A stretch of 64,000 nucleotides of DNA from Nymphaea colorata (GCF_008831285.2 NC_045142.1:2299001-2363000), one strand, 5' to 3'; positions 1-12,249 are shown, counted from the first letter of the stretch. Notes: generated by a model from the sequence alone, not told the origin. Numbers and translations are program-made.

Positions 1-1085
1 GCGTAGCCAGTGAACGGACCGAGCGGCACCGGATTCTTCTGAATCCCGGACACGGACGGGCCGTAGATCAAGCCAGCGCTGTCTTTCTGAAATGAACAGT
101 AGTCCCCAAAACTCCCCACACAGTCTTGCTTCTGCTTCTCATGCCGGTTGATGCTGTAGACAGAAGCAGCGGTTGGAGCCAAATTCTGATGGTCAAATCT
201 GGCTTCATACTGCTGCAAGTGCAATTCCGGCGGATTGTGGAAAGATAGAGATAAAGACAAGCCTTGTCCTGTTGAATCCGTCTTGAAGGCTCCATGGTTG
301 GCATCATCGCCACCAACAAAACAACCTTCACCCCACTGCTGAGCTCTCAAATCCCCATGCCTGTGATTCAACTCATGAAAATCAGACTGGCCACTCTGCA
401 AATTCCCAAAGCTAGGCACAAGAAGCCCCTGGCTGTGCTCCCTAATCCTGATCTCTTGTGGAATCTGTGAAAGTAACTGAGGTTGGTGAACTGGGTGCTG
501 CTGCAGAAAGCCCAGAGGCAGTTCTGTGAAACTCTTGCTGTGCCCGTCACCTTCACCTTCATTGACAACAGAAAGAGAAGACTGAGCATCTGGGTTGTAC
601 ATGGGAAACCCACCCCCTACAGAGCCCAAAACCATAGAGCCCACAACTGGGTTCTGGGTGCCTTGATTCTGCAAGCAATTGACGATGTAGTCAGTGTTGG
701 TCTGAGAATTCAGGCCCTTCCATCCACTGTCGCTCTGAATAATGCTGTCCTTGACAGGTGGGTAATCTGCGGAGGCTTGGAAGTTAATCATCTCGGATGA
801 GATCATTCCATTGGGATCATGGAGAGGCATTAATCCTCCAATTCCGGGTAACCCGGAGAACTCACTTCTCGATAGCCCACTGTTCCTCGATTCCTCAACT
901 TCTTGAGATTGAAGAACAAAGTTGGGGATCCCAGCAGAGGGAGAAGAAGAAGAAGAGCCGGAGATGTGCTGAGCTATCCTGAGCTTGTCCCTTCTGATCT
1001 GTTGAGCAACATGAGGCTGCTGAGAGGAACCGAGCTGGTTTATTCTGTGGTGGAAAGGATGCATGAGCTCAAAACTCTCAGACAT
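1..1085 (-). CDS. BEL1-like homeodomain transcription factor, N-terminal exon (partial)
   Basis: The minus strand reads open from an ATG at 1085 to the window edge, 361 codons with no stop. The protein starts MSESFELMHPFHHRINQLGS, is rich in Ser, Gln and Asn, and carries GLSLSLSFHNPPELHLQQYE about 70 residues before the edge, which fits the Leu/Ser-rich ZIBEL motif of BEL1-like (BLH) proteins. The last visible residues, VPLGPFTGYA, are the conserved lead-in to the SKY part of the BELL domain in this family. BLH proteins are nuclear TALE homeodomain factors that act as heterodimers with KNOX proteins in meristem, leaf and inflorescence development. The BELL domain, the homeodomain and later exons lie outside the window. 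The family assignment is firm; the subgroup (SAW, PNY/PNF or BLH1 type) is not decided. Confidence 0.88.
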   Translation of the reverse strand, partial: MSESFELMHPFHHRINQLGSSQQPHVAQQIRRDKLRIAQHISGSSSSSPSAGIPNFVLQSQEVEESRNSGLSRSEFSGLPGIGGLMPLHDPNGMISSEMINFQASADYPPVKDSIIQSDSGWKGLNSQTNTDYIVNCLQNQGTQNPVVGSMVLGSVGGGFPMYNPDAQSSLSVVNEGEGDGHSKSFTELPLGFLQQHPVHQPQLLSQIPQEIRIREHSQGLLVPSFGNLQSGQSDFHELNHRHGDLRAQQWGEGCFVGGDDANHGAFKTDSTGQGLSLSLSFHNPPELHLQQYEARFDHQNLAPTAASVYSINRHEKQKQDCVGSFGDYCSFQKDSAGLIYGPSVSGIQKNPVPLGPFTGY

Positions 1086-1540
1086 GGGTTCCCTTCTTGG
1101 AGTCAAAGCTCACTCTAGGACCATCTTGTTCTCCAAGCCTGTGACTCCACAAACACACACTCTTCCTCACAATTCAATCAAACGAAGACAATAATAGTAT
1201 TTTGTGGCAAAAGAAAACAAAGTTGCACTGTTCATTGAGTGATGTACAAGCCCCACACCATTAAAGAGACAAAGAGAGAGAGAGAAAGAGAGAGAGCTAC
1301 CAACCTGTAAGGCCATCCACCCAGAGCAGGAAAAGCATAAGAAACAAGAAGATCACGAAATCAACGTCAATCTGCAGGGACGACCATGAAATAACGATAT
1401 TTAGACGGCCTTGATTTGATGCCACGCCCAGCAGGAAAAGAGAAGGAGAGAGAGAGAGAAGAAGAAGAAAAAGCAAGAGAAATTCCTGAACGCAATCAGC
1501 AACAAGAGAGTGAGAGAGAAGACCACGCATGGTTCAAAAA
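1086..1540 (-). promoter_or_regulatory. 5' leader / proximal upstream region of the BEL1-like gene
   Basis: Minus-strand DNA just upstream of the BEL1-like ATG. It is rich in CT/GA runs (1262-1294 and 1437-1475), common in plant 5' leaders. It contains a minimal upstream frame of ATG plus three codons and TGA (1124 down to 1110), ending 24 nt before the main ATG. BLH genes often have a 5' UTR intron. A possible acceptor (CACAG/GC near 1140) and donor (ACAG/GTTGG near 1305) exist, but I cannot confirm splicing or the transcription start. Confidence 0.4.
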
Positions 1541-2345
1541 CGTTTATAAACACTGCAAGGTAAGTCCACAACGCAATCTAAGAAACAGAACAGAAAGGAA
1601 AAAAGTGAAACTTCTTCAGATATTTCAAAAGAAAATTTAAAGAAAAAAATACCATAAGATCACAACAGCATGAAAATTACCCTACCAACCAACACACATC
1701 ACCAAATCTCCTTCCCTCAAAGGAAACCACACAAAATCTACACAGGCACATGACAGAAACGTATCAGAGGTTAAGATACCTATCATTTGAGAATCAAACA
1801 CTTCAAGTTTTTACCACCTTCCCTTCCGCGAGAAAAAAGAAGGAAAAGTGAGAGGAACGGTGGAGTGAAGAGGGTCGGAGGGGGGGAAACAACAGGATGG
1901 CAACAGTAGAGAAGAGAGAAGTAAGAAAAGCTTATCATTATCACACTGGCACTTGCAGTGTCAGAAGCAACAGAAGCACACCCTCCATAGACGCCACCGC
2001 CTTGATTTATGCGACCCTCCCTGAAAACCGGCTTTCACCGGTCACCGTCTCCAACGAAGCATAAATAATCTACCATTTTACTTACCAGTAAATGATAAAT
2101 ATATATTATCATATTTACTGATAGATCGACCCCTCGCTCCAAACACAGCAATCTTCACTCCCCACTTTCTCATCTCCATTTGCTTTTTGCTCATGAAAGA
2201 AAAGAAGGCAAAGGAGATCCAAATTCCAAACACCCCCCAACTGCAACCCCTTTGCCTCCCCCCTCTTACAAATCTCAGTTTCTCTCTCTTCTCTCTCTCT
2301 CTCTCTCTCTCTAGACTCTGCCGTCCAAATGCTTTTTTCTAACAC
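1541..2345. promoter_or_regulatory. probable distal promoter of the BEL1-like gene
   Basis: No coding frame is supported. The stretch holds an imperfect hairpin at 2086-2120 (arms CAGTAAATGATAA and TTATCATATTTACTG) and a long CT tract at 2278-2312. Promoter function is inferred only from its position upstream of the gene that starts at 1085. Confidence 0.3.
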
Positions 2346-4099
2346 GTAATTTATCGCCAGTTTTCATTTAGCGGCCAATTTCTCATGTTCTAATTCAGGA
2401 AACCGCCGTTTTTTTTCCAAAATTTGGCGTTGGCTGCTTTCTTTTTTATTTACGAATGACCATCCAACTTTTGGTATATTTACAAAGGTCACTTAATGTC
2501 TGACTATTTACAAAGTAATTCACATCTACATGCTTTATGATTGAAAACATTAAAATATAATTTTACTTCCAATATAAAAATGGATGCCCTTAAATACAAG
2601 GTTATCATAACTTACATCCTGTTTTTTTTTTTCTCATCAATATATGGTTGTTGCGGTTGTAACGTATGTTGTAGAGATTGGGATTACATACGAGGATGCA
2701 GAGAAATCGATTTTCAAAAAATGGCGCGAATTTTTAATGTTAAGAGTAAAATTTGTCATCGCAACTATATTTTAATACGTGTTTCGGAACTATATTCTTG
2801 GTATATTTGTAATCTTTTATATGTAAAGCAAGTTATTTAACAAATACATCAAACAGTAAGCACTTATTCACAAACTTCTCAACCAATGCAGCACACCTAC
2901 GTACTCTCATTATAGATTAGGATGCCTTGGAAGAGACCTCATATTATATAGATTCATTGAGTTAGATAACAGCCTAACAATGTTGAAATTATTGATGGTA
3001 TTCTTTCATCATAAGTCTCGACAACTTCTCGACTTAGGTGTTCTTATCATATACCATTCAATTCGAATAATGTGCAATGCGTCATCCGTGTGACACTCAG
3101 GCCGACCAGCTATGTTATTTCTGTCACAACAAAAACCTTGAAATAATTGAAATGGCTTTTTTTTTCACTTTTTGCTTGCAAGGTAAAACACAATTTGCAT
3201 ATGATTGATTGTACTTTGATGTGCATCTGTCAAAATGGACATCCAACTTCAACTGTGTGTCAATGTGGAATCAAACTTAATCATTTTTCTTACCAAATAA
3301 AACAAACCAATCATGTGAGTTCTTTTCATGGCTGTTTAAGAGTAAATCCTTTAGTGCTATAGAAGATGAGCACTCAACCCAAAACTTAACCATTTGTTGG
3401 CCAACCTAAAACAATCCTCTTCACGAGTGGAGCTATGAATTTGTTCTGAGTAACCAATTTATAGACAAGAGTCAAAATATAATTTTTTAAATTTTTTTAT
3501 GTAAGATAAATGAATTTTTTAAAAATTTACATGTAATTTCTTTTTTAGGATATGGGGGCCAAAGTTCCCTATACGACCCCTAACTTCTCTCCTGATCTTA
3601 TTAATAACAATGTCGCGTTTAGGTGCTAACATAGGCTCCTATGTTTAGTTCCTCCTCCAGGGGATCATGTCGTGGAAGGGCCAAATGGTGCCCTTTAGCC
3701 CGGACAATGGCCTCATCTATAGCTATATGTTGGCCTTGTGCTAAAATGACAAAAATATTCTTTACAATAAATCACAAGGACCCTCCTATAAAAGTAAAAA
3801 ATGGAATTTAAATGAAATGAACATTTAAAAAATATATATTATTTTGGTAAGAATGTGGAATTCAGGTAATGTGAAAGCCAGTCCCTCATAAAATGTTTAG
3901 AAATGAAATGTCCTTGAAAATTGAAACTTGTGAATATAATAGCAATAAATTTCAGAAATCAAGGGGAGCAAGAAGGTTTTCCCGACGTTAGGAAAATTAA
4001 AAACGAAGTAGGTATGAAATGACTAGAATTTTGGGCACTTCTACCATGTAGGCCCCATCTTTTTTATGATATAGGAGTACAACTCTACTTACATGTAGA
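2346..4099. other. AT-rich intergenic DNA, no gene seen
   Basis: No supported gene. The longest open frame (2541-2840, plus strand, 99 codons) is low-complexity and resembles nothing I know. A degenerate dispersed-repeat segment lies at about 3430-3600 (listed separately). Confidence 0.6.
3430..3600. repeat. dispersed repeat copy (AAATTTACATGTAATTT family)
   Basis: A segment starting near GTGGAGCTATGAA, passing through AAAAATTTACATGTAATTT and then GGGGGCC. The same order of words recurs at about 7740-7900 and 45,715-45,860, so this is a degenerate member of a dispersed family. The class is unknown; I see no coding capacity. Confidence 0.45.
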
Positions 4100-4270
4100 C
4101 AATGGCGAACCTACATATAGACAGGCATGGGCAGTTGCCCACACTAGCAACAAATTATTTATTTATTTATATATATAATTTTTTACAATTATTTATTTAT
4201 TTATATATGTTATGACCATTCAAAAACAATAATTTGAGTATCCCATAAAAAAAAATATTGGCTCCGCCAG
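4100..4270. repeat. dispersed repeat copy with GGGCAGTTGCCC palindrome
   Basis: Starts near GGCGAACCTACATATAG, includes CATGGGCAGTTGCCCACAC with the near-palindrome GGGCAGTTGCCC, then an ATTTATTTAT-rich core, and ends with TTGGCTCCGCCAG. Related palindromes occur at about 26,735 and 29,895 and a degraded form at 21,730. Probably a short non-autonomous element; boundaries are approximate and no target duplication was identified. Confidence 0.45.
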
Positions 4271-5370
4271 AATCATCTCCTCACAATATCTCCAGGCGCC
4301 AATAAGCCATGAAAATTTGTTAACTCACCGGCGCCTTTCTGAATTCCAAGGTAAAATTTGGACTTTAAACACAAAATCTCGTCAGATTACACGCCTAAGT
4401 GGCATGAACTTTCCGGGGCTACATGATGCGCGGTGAAATTACGATAGTATCCTCTACGCGGCTCTACTTGGTCGGGCTTCTGATCATTGACGTCAGTGCA
4501 TAGTCGCAAGAATAATTGGTGGATGGGAAAAAAAAAAAAAGGGAAAATCAATAAAAAGATTTTTCCAATTTCTGGTCAAATTCAAGATCTAATTATTACA
4601 TTTTGCGTCCGTATTCGCTGGCCATAAATCTCATGGCTTGGAGATTCGGACTTTCGGGTTGGACGAAAGTACCCCTACGCCCCGTCCTTCAGGTTTAAGC
4701 AGGAGATTAATTAATGGTGTTGAAAGTTCTCAACATCTGCGGAGCTTTCCATTGGCTCAATCATCATCATCATCAGTAATCAATGATTAAAGTTTCTTGA
4801 TTTCACTCCCCAACAGCGATACCTTTATTAGCGACAATCTCTGGAATCCAGGTTCGAATCCCGCGGCCTCCAAACTTCTTAGACTCCTTCTCTCTCTTTC
4901 GAACCTCTAAAATGTTTTTTTGTTTTTTTTTTTTTCAATGTGGACATTCTTTACGAGCAATAAAAAAATCTTTTTATCTTTGAAAACATTTAGTTTTTCA
5001 TATTTTCATATGTATAAAATGGTAACTATGGTTTTTTAGAGTGATCCGATTGGGATCGTCCAATCTATCACGGTAAAAAGTTTTCATTATGTTTGCATTG
5101 GTTTATATATTTTTCTTTCAATCATCAATTTAAATGGATGATTTTGAATTGTTAAAATCATTATTCACCCATTCATTCTTTATTAAACACACATATATGT
5201 ATCAATTCGATCCGAAAACAAAAGATTGTGTTGTGTGAGACTGAAAAGACAACTATCTCTTTCTTTTTCTCTTTATTTATATATATATATATATATATAT
5301 ACTGACTTTGACTCATTGTTGGTGAACGTTAACCTTAGTCCTCCTGGCACTATTTAATATGATTAAAAAG
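4271..5370. other. intergenic DNA, no gene seen
   Basis: Contains a TGACGTCA palindrome at 4488-4495, an isolated pol III B-box-like word GGTTCGAATCC at 4851-4861 without a foldable tRNA, and a (TA)n microsatellite at about 5277-5301. No coding region is supported. Confidence 0.55.
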
Positions 5371-6320
5371 CGTAGGTCAAAACGTAGGCGGAACGGCCTC
5401 AGTTCAGTGTAGGGGCATTTCGGTCATTCCATTTCACAAGGGGATCGGATAGAAGAGCGACGGTCCCGAGGGCACGAAAGCGTGGGGCCCAAAGTGAGAC
5501 CCACCGCCTAAGTGAACACAATCGACGTCATCTCCTGCGTACACGTGGTTGCATCTGACAATCAGGGCCGTACGTCCAGTGGGAGGCAGGGGCTCTTCCC
5601 CGCGACTCCCGCTGACGTCAGCCGCCCTGTTACGCCACCGCCGGATCTTTTGCTTGCGGTGGCGCCCGGGCTCGACGTCCTATCTCGGAATTAATTTTTA
5701 TCCATTTTTTAAAATAATAAATCTTTGTTTACAAACTTATTTTAATTACTTAAAATATTTATTTTTGGACTTTGAAAAGCAACTCCGGTTCTACGCTCCA
5801 ATTAAATGAGAGGAGGATCCTGAACAGGATCTGCTCCGTAATTGGGGTTCCCAAATTGACGATTTGGCCCCTAGTACTTTTGGGTGGGGTGGCAACGATG
5901 CCCTAGGGGTAAATGCGGAATTGTGTTGGGAAGGCGAATTATTCCCGCGTCAGTAAATCCGGAGCAAACCCCTCTCGAGTCTCGACTCTCTCCCACGGGT
6001 TGCGGCCATGCAAGTAACCGCGGTTAGTGGGGGACGGCAGCGAGGTCGTCGGGCTGGAACCGGTGAACAGTACGGACGGGACCCGCCTGCCAAGGCTTAC
6101 GTCACGGGCACGTGCCAGTTACGCGGCCTCCAGGACGGGGTCAGCAGGTGCGATGGAGTGGTTGGGTTTCTTCGGGGGTCAGGGTTTCCACAATTTCGGG
6201 TTTGTTGGACGAGAATGACGTCGTTTGTCCGATGGTGTCGAAATTACGTGAGCGCCCATCGTGATCGGTTTCTTCAACGGCTTTGCCACCCACGGAACTA
6301 CGGACCCGAAACTGCAAATT
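5371..6320. promoter_or_regulatory. GC-rich island dense in ACGT-core (bZIP/bHLH-type) sites
   Basis: This stretch is clearly more GC-rich than its surroundings. It contains CGACGTCA (5523-5530), CACGTG (5542-5547), TGACGTCA (5613-5620), GACGTC near 5674, TTACGTCA (6097-6104), the palindrome GGCACGTGCC (6107-6116) and TGACGTCG (6216-6223). Such cores are typical binding sites of plant bZIP and G-box bHLH factors. A 115-codon plus-strand frame at 6008-6355 looks like chance in GC-rich DNA. No adjacent gene explains the island; it could be an orphan promoter, an enhancer or the relic of a lost gene. Confidence 0.35.
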
Positions 6321-9300
6321 TAACGGTTAACTTAAGTCGATTAATTGAAAAATAATAAATATTTCTTAAAGTCTACGGCTCTTGCATTGAATCATCTGCA
6401 TCTTCATGCGTTTTCGGTTTAAACTTCAGATTTCGAGATTGATGACGTTAAGATCTGATTCCTATTATCTGGTTTTAAAAGTTTTTTGTTAAAATTGGTC
6501 TATTTGCAAAACCATGAACATGATAGCCGATAAAAGAAAGGGTCAGGAGTTCGGCCGATTCATTGATGAACGGTAACATAAAATAATATTAATCATGCAC
6601 ACCCAACAAAAGATAGAACAATATATAAAAACAGCTATGTGAATATGAGTTGATCGCCATTCTCAATTAAAAAAATTTCAGATGTTCATATTAAATAAAT
6701 AATGTAGGAATCATAGGCCTAGAACTTAGGCCCATCCTTAAAAAATAAAAAAAGTTTCTTTATCACTTAGACTCTAGCAATGCAGAACTTCCTCTCCGAT
6801 AGGACACTTGAATGGGCATGAAATGGGTGGGAAATTTTTATCTCTTTCCTCATGGAGAATGTTTTTCTCTTTCTTCTCCCTTGCTGATCTCAAGACAACC
6901 CCCCCCTCTCTCTCTTTCTGTTTGCGAAGCTCAAGTGAAATTCAGGCTGTCTTTCGACAGGATTTGACAACATGTCACCTCTGAATATGCGAAGAATTAC
7001 ATAAAAAATTTTGATTAGATTTCTTAGAGTATTGACTATGATCCAATAGCATATATATTATAATCAAACAGCCAGAAATATGCCGGCACTATGTCACGCC
7101 GCTTAACCTTCGGCTAACGTCATGCTCATATTAATGTTATAATGTACAAGCAGATCACGGACCATGAATCATTTATCATTCAAATTATTCAAAACCCACC
7201 TGAGAATAGAAGCAAAAATTTCAGTACATTGTTGCAGATCTGCTTATTGATTAATAACCTCTTGATGAATTGCTCTTTTTTTTCTTTGTTCTCCTTCTTC
7301 TTTTTGAAGAAGCAGATAGATGGGAATTCAGAAAGCATGAAAAGTTGAAAGCCCTCTTCTTTTCCTTTGCCCAACGTGCAAAAAGCTTTCCCTTCTCCAT
7401 CTTCTGCGTGCCTTTATTTTGCATCACCGGCGTTTTCTTTCGAGCATCGAGTTTCGGGTCTTTTGATTCCATCTGTTCGACGTTCTTCTTTTTTTTTTTT
7501 TTTGCTTCAAGGGAGTTGCTGTGCAAAGGAGAGCATGAATAGCTTCAGCTTTTGGAGCTCAAAAGAAGCACTTTCGGGATTGTACACACCGCGACCAATG
7601 GAGCCCTAAACTGCGGAAAAGGAAAAAAATTTACATGAAAAGTTGTGGTGGTATGGACGCCAGCTACTGGTACTTGCCAGTACGTAAAAAAATTTTCCGA
7701 GAATTCCATTGGTATCATATAATATGTTTATTGCCGGTAAGGAAACTATGTTTTGGTGATAAATGTGGTTAAAATACCATTTTTTTAAAATTTTATATAA
7801 AATAAGTAAATTTTTTTAAATTTACATGTAAATTTTTATTTTCGAGGTAGGGTCAAAACCCATGCGGACCCGCCCATGACTCTGCCCCTGGTTGGGTGGA
7901 AGCTTCTGCTCTTATATGGGTGATAGATGAAATACTCTTGGTGCTCACAAAAAAAAAAAAAACTAAAATCTCAGTACTTTTTTCCACGTTTGCCAAGATC
8001 CATGATCATCTTGCACCGTCTATCATTAGCAAATAGCAAAGGAAGATAATGACTCTCATGCTATTGTCTAAGTCAATGGGTCAAACCCTTTCATGAAACC
8101 ATTTAATTGCTTATTCTCTAAATTATAACACTCTAAAATTTGTTCTATATTGAAGATTGTGAGAAATCTTCAAAGGGTTGATTAAGTGAATGATTTTCAC
8201 GGAGCCTATTTCGTTTGCAATTGAAACCAAAGCTTTTAAAGATTGGTTGGGACTTATTAAATGAGGAGATCGTGTTGTTATACCATAGGAATGCAAAAGC
8301 AAAAGTTCTGACTTTAGCCATATTCATGTCCAAAAGGAATTTAGAAAGTCTCTATATTGAATAAGTTGAACCTGATGAAACAATGCAACATTTTTATAAT
8401 AATAATGTTTCAGTAGCTATTGTGATTAACTAGTGACCAAAATGTGCTTTATATCTGTCCACCAAGAAAATGTCATCTAGATATGTTTTCCGCTCCCTAG
8501 AGGTCACTCAATGAACACCGTTTTTACATGACTGAAAGGGCATGTTGTCACTGTTTAAAGGAATATATATAGTATATACAGTTTAGAAACGGATTAACTC
8601 TTGTAAGTTTAATTTAATTTTTCCCTCAGCAATTTGTGTGTCTCAAAGTATGATATTTTCTACAAATAGCAAAACAATAACGTATGATGTTGGGTCGTTT
8701 GACAATGAGAACAATATGTATCGGTTTCATTAATGTGTTTCAAAGATTGAAACAGATTCAAAAAAACACTAAAGTGGTTCATGAATGTGTCTTAATCTTG
8801 GGACCATGTCAATGAAGTAGGTACAAATTGCTTCTTTTGCCAAATAGACTCTTTGCATTTTAATTTATTGTTTCAAGTAGGTAGATTATGTAACCCTTCT
8901 CTCTCTCTCTCTACCGACTCTTTCTACAGTGTGCATGTATATTTAATAAGAAGAGAGAAAATAAGAAAAACACAGTGAGAGATCGAGCCGTAGAGTAGTT
9001 GCCATCTCCATGAGAGTAAATCGTGGGAAAAAAAAGTCCTCAAAAGATTTGGTGCAACGGTCGAAACAGAAGCTGGTATATGGTCAGTTCTTGTTTCAAA
9101 TAATCGGGATGTCAACTCTTTATGTTGTAAAAAGGGTGCTACTGACATGCAAGTTGAAACATGGCAAGGGTGACGTCCTTTTTGATGGATATTATTTTTA
9201 TATATATTTATGTTTACATATGCTAATGGTAACTAGATCCAACAGCTCAACAAGTTTATTTAACAGCAAGCAATGGCAGCTATATGTGCATACGCTTGCC

Positions 9301-9480
9301 TAGTGGCCACTGTATAAGTCATTTCTACCATCAAATCAGGAAACGAGTTGTATATCACGTTAAATGTTTTGGAAAAGCTAACTCTTACCTCAAAAAGCAT
9401 ATGAATAAGATTTACAAACAAAATACACTAATGAAGTCTATAGACCTATATTAATACTCGGTAGCTCTTCTAGTGTGTGT
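6321..9480. other. AT-rich intergenic DNA, no gene seen
   Basis: Poly-T/poly-A and CTT-rich runs (7270-7330, 7485-7503) create long low-complexity frames on both strands, none protein-like. A dispersed repeat fragment lies at about 7740-7900. No RNA gene was recognised. Confidence 0.55.
7740..7900. repeat. dispersed repeat copy (AAATTTACATGTAAATTT family)
   Basis: Shares the order TTTTTTAAA, AAATTTACATGTAAATTT and GGGTCAAAACCC, then a C-rich end (GACTCTGCCCCTGG), with the copies near 3430-3600 and 45,715-45,860. Degenerate, non-coding and of unknown class. Confidence 0.4.
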
Positions 9481-9671
9481 GTGACTGGTGTGGGCCACAA
9501 CCCACACCAACCTCTGGAATCTTATATTGTGGACTAAGCTGGACCTAAGTTCATAGGTCCAGCCACATGTGGTGTCCACCACAGACTTAAGTTAGTGCCC
9601 TTCAACCAAAATTTTCTGTCTCTGCCACTGGCCTTTCACCTATGATATTACCCCTCTAGCTTACATTAGAA

Positions 9672-9673
<2 letters not shown>

Positions 9674-9717
<44 letters not shown>
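9674..9717. repeat. (TA)n microsatellite
   Basis: About 44 bp of uninterrupted alternating AT, immediately left of the MITE-like element at 9724-10,068. Confidence 0.9.
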
Positions 9718-9719
<2 letters not shown>

Positions 9720-9723
9720 CACT

Positions 9724-10068
9724 AGACTACTTGGGTAAAAGACAAAAACCAAACCTATTAAACTTAATTATTATTATTATTTTTTGAAATTTAACCTTAT
9801 AATCTTAAGATGATTTGATGAGGAACATATATTAAATTGGTTGTTATATTACTTAAATAGTGTTTTTTTAATAGTAAAAAAATGAACAACTCTTAAAACA
9901 TGAAAATTTTGGTAGTACAAAAATCCATTGTTTGACAAATATGGCTTGAACTAAAACATGATTTGTATTAAATTAGTGTTTATACACACATGATAAGGTT
10001 TGTATTTTGCTCAAAATTTTTAACATGAAGTTAAGAGGTCTGGTTTTTATTCCTTACCCAGGTTGTCT
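9724..10068. mobile_element. MITE-like element, copy 1 (about 345 bp)
   Basis: The ends are imperfect inverted repeats. The left end reads TTGGGTAAAAGACAAAAACC (9731-9750); the right end (10,042-10,061) reads in reverse complement CTGGGTAAGGAATAAAAACC, and similarity extends outward to AGAC on both sides. The AT-rich body has no coding frame. The body recurs inverted at about 23,282-23,560, which supports mobility. It is flanked by simple repeats on both sides, so a target duplication cannot be read. Superfamily not assigned. Confidence 0.55.
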
Positions 10069-10076
10069 GTACCTAC

Positions 10077-10080
<4 letters not shown>

Positions 10081-10148
<68 letters not shown>
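10081..10148. repeat. compound (CT)n(AT)n microsatellite
   Basis: Fifteen CT units run straight into nineteen AT units. Confidence 0.92.
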
Positions 10149-10151
<3 letters not shown>

Positions 10152-12249
10152 CATCTTCACACAACTATATTTATGCAAACATGAACTACATTTATGCAAA
10201 CATGAATTAATGAGAGACACCCACTGTTCAAATGTACTTAAAAAGTGAAAAGGAAGACCCATGATTTTTTCTTCCAGGGTTGGAACGGACCAAAGCAAAG
10301 GGCATTTTTTTCAAAATTTTTAAAGGTTTAGACCCCATTATGCTTTTTAAGTTTTTTATAAGAGTCAAACTAAAATTTTTATAAATTGTAAGAGGTAACT
10401 TTTTTTCTTCAGGCCAGAGGCCACAGACTTCGCCAGGATATTGCCACCAAAATTTGATGAAACAATAATCTTTCAATATATTTATTCTACCCAAAATTTT
10501 GTCCTGAGTGAATATAGAACATACCCACAAGTTTAGATGAAGCAAAAAAGATGCAAGAATTGCTCTCCTAGAAACGTTTAAATATTGAAGACTTACTCCT
10601 GCCCTATCTAATACACATGTGCCCACATTTGACAGCCACCAAACTCTTGTGAACCCCACAAAGAAACAAGTCACATAGCTTCATAGGGCAAAAGAAAACG
10701 TAAACATTTCAGCAGCTCTTCCAACCAAGTAAAGACACCAGTCAGTCCCTTTCTAGTCTGAAGAAATTAATGGAGCTCATCTATTGAAGTGCTGGCGAGC
10801 AGCAGGTTAAAGGAAGTATGCACCCATAAAAGGAGCTGCATTTAATTGCCCATTCTTTTATTGTTTAACAGTTCATTTCTGCAGCAGATGTGAATTAAAC
10901 TCTCAGTTCTGTACTGACAGTAAAGAAAGCACCCAATCTTCCCTGTGTCAGTCTCACCCACTCAGACTCACCCTCACCATTCTCTCTCTGTGGCTTCTAT
11001 CAGAACAAGTAGCCAAAATCTACCTTTCTGGTTGGGAAGAAGGTGAGAAAATGATGTCCCAATCTCATGTTTCATGCGGGTGCATGCTGATCTTTCCAAA
11101 TTCACTCGTGGTAAAAGTAAACATGAGGAAGAAACCAAAACTGCATGGTGAATTTTTCATCTGCAAGTAAATCTTTCTTTTCCTTCTGTGACAAGTGCAT
11201 TGGGAACCAAAAACAACAATGGCAGTATTGGACCCACCATATGATGTGGGGAGTTGCATGTAGATGGGCTAAGCTCAAGGTGGTGGGCCAAGCTCTTGTT
11301 TATGAGTGCAGTCCAACTGATCTCTCTCTCTGTTTCTCTCTCTACCCACAATAATGCTCCTTCTTTATGTTGCAGAAAAGTGCAGCCTTTGATGTATGGA
11401 TGTAGAAAGATAACTACCTAGGGCTCTAACCAAGGGATATGGGGACAACCCATCATAGGTTTTGACCTTATTCAAAGTGTATGGACATTTCCTCCCTGAA
11501 ATTTATTTACAGAGTTTGTAAGAGTCACAAAAAAATGTAGAGAGAGAAAGTGAGAGAGATTGGTATATTATTGTTATGTTCCCTGTGGTACGATTCTGAG
11601 ATTTTTATTTTTCCTTTTGATGTGTCATGTTGGTTGCTGAATAAGGCGGGGCAGATCGTGTTTCATCACAGCAGTCATGGTACAAAACTTTCTATCTTCA
11701 AAAAAATTTGCAGAGGCCGGGGAAGAGAGCTCTGCCCATGATTGAGAGATTTTTTTCACTGGTCTTTTCGGAAAGGAACATAACATGTTACCTGCGCCCT
11801 GCCATTTCACCAGGTAACATGGTAGCTGCCACTTTGATTCATGTAAGGGAATACGTTTCAAGATATGGGTCCAGACCTCCGATTAGTGATGCAACAGGTT
11901 CGGATCCTTTGTTTTGGATTTGGATATTGGATCAATTCTAAGTTGGGATGTGACTCAAACTTGACGCCCAGCGGATTCTTAACCGAAACCAACTAACCAT
12001 TTAGATCTCAATGCATGGATCACGTCACGTGCTTCGAGACTATTGGATCTGGACTCTATTTGTAGATGATGGTATCCATCTCCAACCCTCACAGCTTTTG
12101 AGTCTTGCATGTGCAAAATCAAACCCGAAACCCGAATCTCATTTGCAACCCGGACATGTTCCATACCCAATTGTCTGGAAAGAAATTAAGAGGCATATGC
12201 TTAAACCTGTTAATGCTAGACAAAAGGTCTGATCATGATGAGTCTGGCT
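10149..12249. other. intergenic DNA, no gene seen
   Basis: A 148-codon minus-strand frame (10,228-10,674) has no recognisable domain and overlaps AT-rich repeat-like sequence, so I do not call it a gene. Short CT/GA runs occur at 11,320-11,343 and 11,538-11,560. Nothing else is supported. Confidence 0.5.

Noticed and set aside
4851-4861. tRNA-like B box GGTTCGAATCC
   Set aside because: The bases around it do not form a T arm of five pairs, and no acceptor stem, D arm or anticodon arm could be found upstream.
6008-6355. 115-codon plus-strand frame in the GC-rich island
   Set aside because: Arg/Gly-rich composition typical of chance GC-rich frames, no domain, and a second overlapping frame is also open.
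7251-7609. Several overlapping frames on both strands with long Phe or Lys runs
   Set aside because: They arise from poly-T/CTT low-complexity DNA.
10228-10674. 148-codon minus-strand frame
   Set aside because: No recognisable domain; part of it reads through AT-rich repeat-like sequence.
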